Source: Bedellia somnulentella (Eukaryota; Arthropoda; Insecta; Lepidoptera; Bedelliidae). Taken from it: DNA of 64,000 bases. Shown here one piece after another: positions 9,689 to 20,297 of this stretch. The stretch spans positions 15,314,001-15,378,000 of the forward strand of contig OY755177.1 in the NCBI GenBank assembly GCA_963576735.1, in the 5' to 3' direction. A program made the position numbers and the translations under genes. Numbering within the stretch: position 1 is the first letter of the stretch; each line of letters opens with the position of its first letter. A model generated the notes under the pieces. It had not been told where the DNA came from and did no database searches. It was given only the letters and a program-made list of their open reading frames with translations.

Positions 9689-12600
9689 ATGCCTCTCGAG
9701 GATACAGAGCGATACCGGGAATTCATCATTAATCTTCAACGGGAGGAACTCCGACCGATTGCTCTGGCTGAACTAAAAAATCTGCTGACTCACAAACCGA
9801 CCGGTGATGCTGCTAACACCATCAGAGATGTTGGATTGGGTCAGATAATGAAGTGTCTCAGTTTAAAAGATAAGTAAGTAATTCAACTAACCGACTTCTT
9901 ACAACTTTTATTCAAACCATCCAATAGCTCTCATCTACAATTTATTTGTTAGTTCTTGTTTATATTCTTTGCTGTATTTCAAAGTGGAATATCACATCAT
10001 AAATAATGTGTTGTCAACAGTATCATAATTATTTAAAGCAATTAGTACTAACAAATCCTATTAGCAGTAGATGCTGACCAGCTGATTCATTTTGCCTTCT
10101 GGTGCAGGACTTATTTGACAATATTCCTTAAATGTAATAGATCTTAGATTCCTATTAAGATGGTGTAATTTAAGAGGCACATTATATAAGTTAAAATATT
10201 TTGGTAGTGGGTATTGCACATTACTATAAAAATATATGATTCTTTACTAATATTTTATATATATTAAGAACAACAATATCCATAATCAAATTCATGAATG
10301 TTAGGAAAATATAGCAGTCTGCAAACATCATGTTATGCAAGAAGAAATATTTTTCACAGATTAATGCAGGTATTTTATTGTATGACATTATTTTTCCAGG
10401 GTCCAAGTAGACCTAACCTGTGACATACTGAGAATGTGTTTTGAGAAGTTTGCTGTGGGTGAAGCTATCCGGCTATTCACTGGGAATATAATGTTTATGC
10501 TGAGGCATGATAAACCATGCGTGAGACAACTTGCTATAGATGAGGTAGCTATACATATACTCACATGCTGTGTAGTGTCGGCTTAGACCTACTACCCCAT
10601 TTCTTCCAGTTGGTGTATGTAAAAGGCAACTAACGGTATTGGGACTTTTAAGGGATTTTTGGGCTATGCGGTTGGTGGCATATCACCAAGAACCTTTATT
10701 TCACCATCTATTCCCCACGCAACTTCCAAAAGTGGCTGAGGAATTTCTAATCTACATACATGCTATTTTTTTCTTAACACTCCGGAAACTTTGTCTCTAT
10801 TTCTCTCTCACCAATATATAGCTCTCTTTCACCAATTTACAATCATCTCTGTGTGCCCAAACCATTTTAACATTCCTTTTTTTTATCTTTTTTACAATAT
10901 CTTCTTTCTCAAGGCACTTTTCACAAATCTTGCTCAATCACATAACCTTACATTTTTTTCTGAGGAACTCCATCTTTACTTCATTCTCTCTGCTATCATG
11001 CTTTTACTGAATTACCAAAAACAAGAACTGTATCATACACAGGCATTCAAGCCTTTCACACACCGATTGACTGGTTATTTATTACTCCAATCACCACAGT
11101 ACCTTGATTCACTCTTTTCATGTTTCATCACACCTTCAACAAACCTCCCTTGTTCCACTTTACATGTGTAAAGGTATAAAAACTTTCTCTATCACACATT
11201 CCTGCCTCTCCTCTGTCTAAAACCATGGTAAGCATTTAAATATTTGTGTACAATGACAAATAAATTGAAATTTTCATAATGATAGTAGACTACATTTTTA
11301 TTTTACAATATGGGTAAATTATTTAGATGGTTTTTCCGCTCTAATACAAAGATTGGGCTAAATTAATGGGATTTGTGTTTAATATCATTACACAGAAGAT
11401 TGCTAAGAAGAGAAGAAACTTTTACCTAATTTTTATACCAACCATCATGTATATATATCATACCTACCTATATATCCATATATTATTACCAATTACTTAT
11501 AATTTTCAGGTGTTCCGATGTTTATCAGTCAACCCTGACATCTTGCCAGTGCCAGAGTACATAGATCTCTTCGTGGCTACAGGTCAGCTAGTCTCAGATA
11601 CAGAGTTGGCCATTGCCAACAAAGCCATTTTGATAACGTCACAATTACATAAAGAAGCATATCCAAGAGTGTTGGAAGAAATGAAGATCTGTTTAGAATA
11701 TAATACGAGTAGCAAATGTAATGCATATGAGGTAGGTAACATTTGTTACTGTGCTTATTGGTTTACAAAACTCTGTCCATGTTATTGACAAATTTAAATG
11801 AAAATATCCAAACCACCTCAGCATCCCTTTTATCTCTCTTTTTTCTCAGCTGAATACTTTTGAAAATCTTTATATATTGCTTCTGTAAGCCTCTTTCTTG
11901 CCCGGAAGCCTGTGACGCGATGAGTTAAGCTAGAAATTTGGTTCAGGTATCGTTTTGTACAGTTCGCGGCCGTGGTGCGCACAAAATTCAGACATCTGAT
12001 GTAACTGGATTAAGTTAATTGTTACAGAATTTCAAAGTTTCGATTTTGGCCCATAGACTTTGCTTGAGTGTCATAAGCGCGCGCAAACTTTAGTCGATCA
12101 CAGATGCGCTGTGATTGGTCGGATTTTTTTCAAACCGGCCAATCAGAAAAAAATCACTAGAAATTGAAAAGAGCTGCGCTGTGATTGGGCGGAAAATTTC
12201 AAAATAAACTCATTTTATTGGACGCGACGTAGTCGCGCCAGGGTTACCCACTAGTAGGATTTAAACGCCCCTTAAAGATTTAATTGTTGAATGACAGAAG
12301 AAAATATGTGCGCACGCCTTTTTCTCTCTCTCCCTCTCTTGCCAACTTAGATTCTCACTGACTAATATATCTCTCATAACTCTCGTCACATAATCACTAG
12401 CTTCCTCCCCATTAAATCATGCATATAAATAAGTTTTACTTCAATACTTAAAAACAAACCTATCTGATCTGTGATCCCCACTAAATAAACTTTTGCTCAG
12501 CAAGTTTAGAGACCACAAGATGCGCAAATGCTGATGGTTGTAAGACTGTAGGTTTGAAAAATCAATTACACAAAATGCCCAGTATCCTTAATCACCTCGT

Positions 12601-15600
12601 ATTGCCCACGTGAAGAAATGACTTGTTGCTATGCCAAGACGCAACTACAGGAATATACTATAAAGAACTAATCAAATTCCAGGTTGTAGTAAATATATCG
12701 ACAAGAGACCCCGAACTATTGACGTTGTGTGCAGAAAAAGGCTATATGAGTTCATTGCTATCAGAACTGGATACAAGTGATGTGTTGTACCAAATGAATC
12801 TCCTAGAACTACTGTCAAGATTGGCCATGTCTCCGCAAGGGATTGCCTATTTGGTTGAGAATGGCGCTTTGGTGTCTCTCGCTAAAGTCATTGAAGAGTT
12901 GAAGAATAACCCACTTGGGATTATATTGGCGCCAGGTATAACTAGATATTTAAATTATGATAACAACAATTTATTGTGAGGGTATTACGATCACTTTGGT
13001 AAAACAAAACTGTTGCATAAAATTTAATTTAATTTGTGTCTTAAAAGTAAATAATTTATTTCTGATGCTTAAGGAAATTGATAGGTAGTAATTAAAATTA
13101 TTGAAGACGTTATTACAATTTTCAAGTTTTTTGAGGACCTAAAATTCTTAATCATTAAACGCAAAATTTTATATCATAGAATAGACTGTGAATTCTAAAA
13201 TGAGCGCTTTACTGCTAAAGGATGGAGCTTTCGCACTTATGATGAACGAGTTTAGCCATTTTAAGTGAGAAAGGATGCATAACTTACGAATTATTTTCTC
13301 TGTAAAACCAGTATCATCTATTCCCTTCTTCAACTTCCAACTGGCTTTGATAACGTATATACGCATAGGTATGCTTGTGATGTCGCTGGTGTAGGCGCTG
13401 ACTGAAAATCAGTGTTGTGAGGTAAAACTCACAACTTTTGCTGAGTCAGTGCCTTTTTGCTGTTGGAGGGCACAACATCTCAAAATTTTTATATTATTAT
13501 TATTACTTTTGTTATATGTTTTATTTTTTATTAATGTGTTTCTGTTTATGGTTTTTATTATTTTTAATTTTCTTGTGTTTAGTTAAATGATATCGTTTTT
13601 GATTTTTTGCCATTTATGTTATTAATAAAAAAAAATGTGTTTATACTGGTTATCTATAGCTTTTTCTCTTTTTTTTATTATTATTTGTTGTGTGTATATT
13701 GTTCATTTTCGTGCCTTTAATAGCAAATAAATAACTTTTATTTCTTTCTTTCTTTCTGCTACACGTATATAAACAAAATTGTTATTCCCCAGGCTACCTT
13801 AAATTCATCGGCAGCATAGCCCATATGTACCCCCGTCAGATAATAGAGAAATACCCCGCCTTCATAAACTTTCTGCTCGAGGCGTTCGACGCGGCGGACC
13901 AGACCATACTTCCCGTGGCGCTTGATACTTTGGGATTCATTGTTTCTAAAGTGGGTGGGAAGCAGGCTTTGGCGGCTGTTGGTAAGTATTTTTGGGGGTA
14001 CACTTTGTCAGTGCTTTTAATTAGATTATGAGGAAACTTGTATTTGGCATTAAGTTACATATTTTGTTTTAGCTATTAAGCCTAATATGGCTGTAAGTTT
14101 TCCGAAAAAAAATAATATTACTTATACTGTTAAGAGTTTTGTGTAGTGTCGGATTAGAATAAAACTAACCCATTCCTTCTCTTAAATTTCGTGAGAGGTG
14201 ATTTAGGAAATCGGGGCCTTTAAGATAAGATAAGATAAGAAAAACATTTATTCATTGCTACACAGTTAACAATATAACTAAAAACATTAAAAACGAAACT
14301 AAATAAAAATTAAACAAAAAAAACAAAAATATAAATAACAAGATTTTAAAAACAAGAGTTAACATTAAAAGTTAATGTCACAAGCCATACCCTGCGCAGC
14401 AATAAATTGGCGGCTGACTCAGCATTATCGTTGTGAGTAAATGCTCACAACACTGATTTTCAGTCACCGCCAGGAAACGCACGGACTAATGAAAACTAAA
14501 CTCAGTGCATAATAAAAAATATACCTATACACAAGATAATATGTATACACATAGGTAACATAATAATAAATTAAAAAATAATTGTAATAGAACAAATACT
14601 AATATCAAGTAGTGAACAACTACATAAAATCAAAACAAAATATTATAATAATTATGAATATCTGACGAAATATATGTATAAAAGAGGCAATAAATAGACT
14701 TAATAAATACCGGGGCTAAAGAGTGTATGTAAAATACTTAAATAATTGTAACCTAGAAATAAATGTAAATAAAATAAAAGTACATATTTAATATTAAAGA
14801 ACAGATGCGGGATTTTGTTGAACTAGTAAGTAATGTTTAAGCTTTCGCTTAAAGGTGAAAATACTAGTTACACTTCGGATGGGCGGGGGAAGGTCATTCC
14901 AGCATTTGGACGCCGCAAACCTGAAACTGCCCCGAAAGGCCACCAGACGATGCATTGGCACAATCGCCCTGACTTTAAACTGATAGCCACTTTTAGACCA
15001 TTGCAGTTTTTTATACAAATAGTCAGGAGATTCGTGCAGAATTACACCGAAAAGCAGCGTTGCGAGATGTAGTTGCCTACGTGCTTGCATTTTCAAAAGT
15101 CTAGCGTCGTTCAAATACGGGGTGACATGGGATCGAGGTGGGATGCGAAAACAAAAACGTGCACATGCGTTTTGCACACGTTGTATCAACTTCTGAGAAC
15201 GACCAAGTATGCAACTACCATAGACCACATCACAGTAATTTAACCTAGATAATACCAACGATTCACAAAGGTGAACACGCAAATCCACACTAAGGTAATC
15301 GCGAATATTATATAGTACTTTAAGGCGGTAGAAACAATTACTAACTACTGATAAAACGTGGTTTTCGAACCGTAGTTCCCCGTCCATCAGTAAACCAAGG
15401 TTTTTTGCTTCTACAACTCTTTCTATGGGGTGACCCCTAATAGCTACACCATTGGCCGGGAGAACCTTTAAAGTATTACGTATTTGATGCTTTGTTCCAA
15501 GTACCATGTACTTGGATTTGCTCGGATTCAGGACTAAACAGTTCCTCTCCGACCAGGTCACAATCCGCTCAAGCTCAGCATTGAGAATATCGACAGCATT

Positions 15601-18600
15601 CACAATTTCACCAGGCACACTACTAATATACAATTGAAGGTCATCAGCATATAAATGGTATTTACAACTATGTATACTGTTAATTATATCAGCTGTATAC
15701 AGTATAAATAATAGTGGACCCAATATGGAGCCTTGTGGTACTCCTCTATGTAGTATATTAGCCGATGAAGTGTGAACACTACCGTTTCTCTTACGGAGCT
15801 CTACAAACTGGAACCTTTCAGATAAGTAACTATCAAACCAACGAATAGTCGCAGCATCAAAGCCGTAATATGCCATCTTGGACAATACAAGGGGCTTGCA
15901 CAAACAGTCAAAAGCTCTGGAGAAATCGAGTAAAGTCAGTAAAGTGGTTTTACCTTCATTCTGATCGTCCAAAATATTGTCAACAACATCCAACAAAGCA
16001 GATGCTGTTGACCGTCCCTTGCGGAAACCCGATTGGAACTCAGGTAAAATGGCATTATCCTCCAGATACCTTGTGAGCTGATTGTACACAACCCGTTCCA
16101 TTATCTTTGAAGTGCAAGGAAGAATACTTATTGCTCGCAGGTCTGAAATGTGGACTGGGTTGGGAATTTTAGGTAAAGGAGATATCTTCGCTATTTTCCA
16201 ATCCGTCGGAAACTTATTGGTGGTAATGCTTCTGTTAACAATGGCAGTCAAAGCGTCGAGTGAGGTTGGTAAAGTCAAAAGTAACATGTCAATATTTATT
16301 TCGTCTTGTCCTTTGGCTTTTGTTTTTATACTAGTCAAAATTTTAGCAATTTGGTCTGTTGAAACTGTTTCTAATTTAAAAGTAGTGCTTCCATGTCTAT
16401 GAAATTCAAAATAGGTCATATCTGACAAGCTTGCGATAGGTGCACCAGGAATATCACTAAAAGTTTTGTTAATTTCCTGAGGGTCGTTAAAATGTGGTGG
16501 TAGCTCTGTACGCTTATTTGGGAGGATAGTGCGCTTTAAGTTTTTCCACGACAAGTGGGTATTACTACCACAATAGGGAATATGCATAAAATTTTAAATG
16601 CCCTAAAACTTTTTTTCACGAATACTTATTATCGCAATATTATAATGAAAAGGGTTTTTTTTTATTTACTTATTATTTAAACCCCTAAAATAATATTCAA
16701 AAAGTGCAAAATAAGGGAGCGAAATTCAAACTCCCAAAACGCGCCACCATCGGTTGAACGAAAGGTGACGTCATCGGACACGAAATTGTATTCAAAAGCG
16801 TCGAAAACACTAAGGTAAACACCCACTGGACGTGTCATGTGACGTCACGTATAGCGCGCGTAAAATGGCGGCGTTTGAACTGCTTCAATTTTTAATAGTT
16901 TTAAATTTCAATTTTAAAAATATCTAGAGGATTTTGAAGCCCAGTAATATTTTTTTCTACGTTATAAAATAGTAAACTATTAATTTAAGACAAAAAAGAA
17001 AAACATGAATATTCCCTATTATTGATGGAATGTTCAAAGAAGGCCCGTTTTTCATTAAAAATAGCTTCAATGACTTGGTGTTTCAGTTCTTTGTAACACT
17101 GTTTATGTTTAAAATCTTTAGTTTTTTTGCTTCTGTCATTTGCTTCGTCACGAAGTCGCATCATCAGCCTTACATTGTCAGTTAACCATGGTTTAGGGCC
17201 TTCTTTAATCAGAGTTTTAGTGATAGGTGCATGCTTATCGAATAGTAATGTGATGAAGTAATTAAAAGCATTTAACATACCGTCTACGTCGTTCATTTGC
17301 GTAATTGAATTCCAGTCAAGTTTTGTTACGTCATCATTAAAAGTGATTATGGTCGTTTTTTTTCGGAAACTCAACTTCCGAAGTGGTGAAGGTTCTATTT
17401 CTGAAGCTCTAGCTAACTTTTGGGATTTATAACCTCTAGTCTCGAGTGTATGTATATATTTTAGAAACAATAGATGTACCGATCTACTTTTAGATATATT
17501 TTTTTGAAACTCAGATATAGTGTAAGCTATGTTCTTGTGGTGCTTTTACCTATGTTAAGTGATATGTAAAATACATTGTGTTTTTAAATATTGGTTATAA
17601 TATCGATTTCACTGTATTTGTCTGTATTTTATCAGCAGAGTGTTTGTACGTCGTATCAGATCGTATTCTAAGCGCTTCAGCCTTTGTTTTATTTGTATTA
17701 CATCTAATTATAAAGTCTTGCAGTCAAATAAATAGACGTTCATGGTTTCGATCTTTTCGATCGATATAGAATTCAGAAATTTTATGAAGTATATATTGAT
17801 TTCATCCCTTCGACGCACCATAATTTTGAACGTTTACGTCATTTCCTTGGATAAAATTGTTGAAAAAGTATCAATTGTAAGTTGTTAATAAATAGTAAAA
17901 CCTATCTCCCAAAGTTATTGCAAGCTTCAATTTCTCACTTTCTTAAGTTACTCATTCTTATTACCACCCATTATTAACCAATTATAATTTTACTTTTCAG
18001 GTAGCAAATTCACATTATCAGTACAAATAATAGGACAACTAATAAGGACAAGCACAACAGAAATGAAAGTCCGTTCTCTACATTGTATGGCTAACTTAAT
18101 AGGTTATGAAACGGACCCGGAAGTATTGCCAGGAAAATTAGACCACAGAGTAACATTAATGTGCAGAGAGTGGTTTAGGAGTTTGAGTTCGAAACCTGAT
18201 AGTATGACATTGGTCTATGAGCTGTGTAAAAACCCGTTTCCGGATTTGAAATTGGCTGCATTTACTCTTTTGGACGCTGCTTGTCAACATAACTGGGGGT
18301 CGGAGTTTGTGGCGCAAACACCTGGTAAGTTGTTAATATGTTAGGAAATCAATTATTTGCGTATAATTTGAGGTGTTTTATTGCTTTTTTGCCTTTCATA
18401 TGTTTCTTTACACCACGTTAAAACTTAGTTAGCCTATCTACCTTCACATGATGCTTTCGCTCACCATTAACAAACGAAATGTAAATATATGACTTTAGAA
18501 AACAGAGACGTAGCCTTCGCTTAGGACTGGAATCCATGTACCTTATGTTTTATCTATTTATCTATCTAATCATATTCAGCAGTGCTCTTCCCACTGGCTA

Positions 18601-18874
18601 CTGCAGTTGTTAAATTAGAATTCTGATACAAGGATATTACAGCCTGTAACGGAAATTCCAATTTGCTTATTTTATTTCAGGTTTCGCAGAATACTTATTG
18701 GACCGCAAAGTGGACGCATCAAAAGAATGCAATGAAACCAAATATTCAGCTATAAAGAAATTAGCAGGCTTCTCTGCCTTTGATACAAATATGGTGGTCA
18801 GGTTCCAGAAATATGTAGAGGAAGGACCGTTCCGGGCCGAATCGGTGATGCAAGTTGCTATGGATGACGAATAG
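9689..18874 (+). CDS. PSMD5: 26S proteasome non-ATPase regulatory subunit 5 (assembly chaperone S5b)
   Basis: Seven exons with GT-AG junctions keep one frame: 9689-9873, 10400-10544, 11510-11731, 12683-12935, 13793-13981, 18001-18324, 18681-18874 (TAG). They total 1,512 bp, or 503 residues, against about 504 in human PSMD5. The protein is an all-helical ARM/HEAT-like solenoid. Conserved parts are PGYLKFIGSIAHMYPRQIIE (exons 4-5), VALDTLGFIVSKVGGKQAL (exon 5), EWFRSLSSKPDSM (exon 6), and PGFAEYLLDRKVD with YVEEGPFRAES near the C-terminus. PSMD5 binds the Rpt1/PSMC2 ATPase module and acts in assembly of the 19S base in the cytosol and nucleus; it is not in the finished proteasome. The start MPLEDTERYREF is the first ATG of the frame. 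Introns 2, 4 and 5 carry SINE-A, RTE and LINE insertions. The 3' end converges on DNAJC9. Confidence 0.93.
10566..10750 (+). mobile_element. SINE-A copy, 3'-truncated
   Basis: Head TGCTGTGTAGTGTCGGC through GTGGCTGAGGAATTTCTAA. The 3' tail is replaced by an opposite-strand RTE fragment. In PSMD5 intron 2. Confidence 0.82.
10752..11226 (-). mobile_element. RTE 3' region fragment, decayed
   Basis: The minus strand matches the RTE from about the FERQE region to the KRACMKR region. It is full of deletions and stops, so it is much older than copies 1 and 2. In PSMD5 intron 2. Confidence 0.75.
11888..12262. repeat. CCAAT-box-rich, CpG-rich segment in PSMD5 intron 3
   Basis: It contains GCGCTGTGATTGGTCGG, CCGGCCAATCAG, GCGCTGTGATTGGGCGG and TTATTGGACGCG within about 125 bp, plus GCGCGCGC-type runs, unlike the AT-rich surroundings. 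It could be part of a MITE or an intronic regulatory site. No clear ends were found. Confidence 0.4.
13380..13757 (+). mobile_element. LINE 3' UTR fragment, plus orientation
   Basis: A segment with GACTGAAAATCAGTGTTGTG and CTCACAAC...GCTGAGTCAG matches, in opposite orientation, the 3' region of the CR1/Jockey-type LINE at 14395-14475. It ends in AATAAATAA and (TTTC)n close to the acceptor of PSMD5 exon 5 (13792). In intron 4. Confidence 0.6.
14139..14224 (+). mobile_element. SINE-A 5' fragment
   Basis: Head TGTGTAGTGTCGGATTAGA to GGGGCCTTTAAG, cut off where the minus-strand LINE tail (GATAA)n begins. In PSMD5 intron 5. Confidence 0.7.
14794..16587 (-). pseudogene. LINE reverse transcriptase region
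   Basis: The 597-residue open frame includes RAISILPCTSKIMERVV, FRKGRSTASALLDVVDN, LLDFSRAFDCL, the motif GVPQGSILGPLLFILY, the catalytic HLYADDLQLYIS and a C-terminal ending in FKRKLKHYLL. This set of motifs is typical of the CR1/L2/Jockey group. The N-terminal ~15 residues read into the inserted sequence, so the ATG at 16587 is not the true start. The protein would lack the endonuclease. Confidence 0.85.
16588..16984. mobile_element. Insertion splitting the LINE ORF, with two CRE-like palindromes
   Basis: About 400 bp separate two parts of the LINE coding region. The junctions carry inverted copies of AATAGGGAATAT (16573-16584 and about 17010-17022), which may be the insert ends or a chance target. 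Inside are TGACGTCA twice (16768 and 16841) and TATAGCGCGCGTAAAATGGC. There is no ORF. A MITE is the likely explanation. Confidence 0.5.
16985..17470 (-). pseudogene. LINE fragment between endonuclease and RT
   Basis: A 161-residue frame contains DKHAPITKTLIKEGPKPWLT and RLRDEANDRSKK, the 'DHAPI...PWLT...RD' linker found after the APE endonuclease in CR1/Jockey-type ORF2. It ends HSINNREY and then runs into the insertion. It is the upstream part of the RT fragment at 14794-16587. Confidence 0.75.
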
Positions 18875-19118
18875 TTCTGTTTATTTTTATATTTCACAAA
18901 ATATTTTGTAAAAGCTGTTTATAAATATACTAAAATGTTTTACATGCGCTTGTTTTATTTGTTTTAAAAAGTATACATTTAATAATAATTATAAAACCTA
19001 GTAGTTGTCAGTGAAATATTTGAAAATAAGTACAACGGGCTCTGGTTTCACATTTAACAAATCTTAGCTACCTTTACATCTAGAAAGGAGGAGGTATTGG
19101 TTGGGGTTGGGTCCCTAT

Positions 19119-19529
19119 CACTGACCTCCATTATACTATATAAGTACGCTGGACTAACGATAGGTATCAAAATGACAGCTATTTACTGTGCCAATTTGAA
19201 GCGCCCCCAATGAAGGAACGAGGAACTAAATACGACGTAAACTGCAAAATGGCCAGTGTTTTTTTTACCATAAAGCATAATATATCTATGGTTTTTAGAA
19301 ACAATTATAAATCAATAGTGCTGTAAAGTTTCGTTTCGATAAAACTTAGCCTTTCCTTTAAGCAGAAACATTTTATCGATATATTATATCTTACTGTCCC
19401 ATCTCTTTTATTAGTTCCTTGTTCCTTCATTGCTGCCGTAAGCGCCAAAATGGCGAAAATCAAATCGCCTCACTGTCACCCGGCCTATAATTAGTCCAGC
19501 GTACTTATATAGTATAATGGAGGTCAGTG
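19119..19529. mobile_element. 411-bp non-autonomous DNA transposon, 39-bp TIR and 8-bp TSD
   Basis: The ends begin CACTGACCTCCATTATACTA on both strands, and the perfect inverted repeat is 39 bp. Inverted similarity continues inside (CAATGAAGGAACGAGGAACT and its complement), so most of the element can fold back. It is flanked by the direct repeat GTCCCTAT (19111-19118 and 19530-19537). An 8-bp duplication suits hAT or P superfamilies. No ORF. It lies between the convergent PSMD5 and DNAJC9 genes. Confidence 0.92.
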
Positions 19530-19539
19530 GTCCCTATAG

Positions 19540-20205
19540 AGACTTAGTCGAACCTTCTTGGACAGTTCATCATCCGCGTCTTCGATTCAGAAGCCACTGT
19601 GACCTTTTATCGTTTTCACGATGAAAATGACGTCCTGCACCACTTCCTATAAAGTTTGGTGAAATTTTAGCATCAAAACTAAAGTGTACGCTCTCTGATC
19701 AAAGGATATTAACCGCCAAAACATTCTAAGTGCTTATACCTCTATGTTTTTGGACACTCGATAATTTCGAAAGTACTTACTCACTATGAATGATATGCAA
19801 AAACTACAATATGTTTTTCTATGAAAATATCTGCAAAGCTGTCAAAAAAGAGTTTGTGTAATGGTTAGGAAATACACTAAGTGAACAGCGCGGTGTCAAG
19901 TCCTACATTATCGACACCATTGTTCGTTTATGTTTTAGTGGCTAAGAAATTCTTTGCACCCATGCAATGGCGACCCTTTTTCTAGATTATAGTCGTGAGC
20001 ATAGGTGAGATAAGCTGACCTGGATAAGCTAATCGCTTTCTGGATGGAATTAGGCTGAGAGAATTAGATGACCACTAAGTCCAAGTACAATGGACCGCCA
20101 CCATGCCGGCTCAGTACGGAAACTCGTGGCGTTTACCGCCCCACTAATAATAATAGGTAAGACAAAAAGGCACAAATAAAAAGCAATATTTCCAAAAAAA
20201 AAACT
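19540..20205. other. Intergenic stretch between PSMD5 and DNAJC9
   Basis: I see no ORF, RNA gene or repeat family here beyond AT-rich sequence. It is the space between two converging 3' ends. Confidence 0.4.
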
Positions 20206-20209
20206 ACAA

Positions 20210-20215
20210 TTTATT
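20210..20215 (-). promoter_or_regulatory. Polyadenylation signal of DNAJC9
   Basis: AATAAA on the minus strand (TTTATT on plus), 83 bp after the DNAJC9 stop codon. Confidence 0.55.
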
Positions 20216-20297
20216 CATTAATAGCATTCAAAAGTGTCGGAAATCACAGATATACAAAAATTTATGAAATCGGCGTCAAACAAAATGGGGTCTTAAT

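Larger units (their letters stand above)
14224..17500 (-). mobile_element. CR1/Jockey-type LINE in PSMD5 intron 5
   Basis: On the minus strand it runs from about 17500 (5'-truncated; boundary uncertain) to a (TTATC)n tail at 14224-14240. It contains a fragment between endonuclease and RT (16985-17470), a ~400-bp insertion (about 16590-16985), the RT region (14794-16587) and a ~550-bp 3' UTR. It is antisense to PSMD5. The endonuclease is absent and the ORF is split, so the element is dead. Confidence 0.8.
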
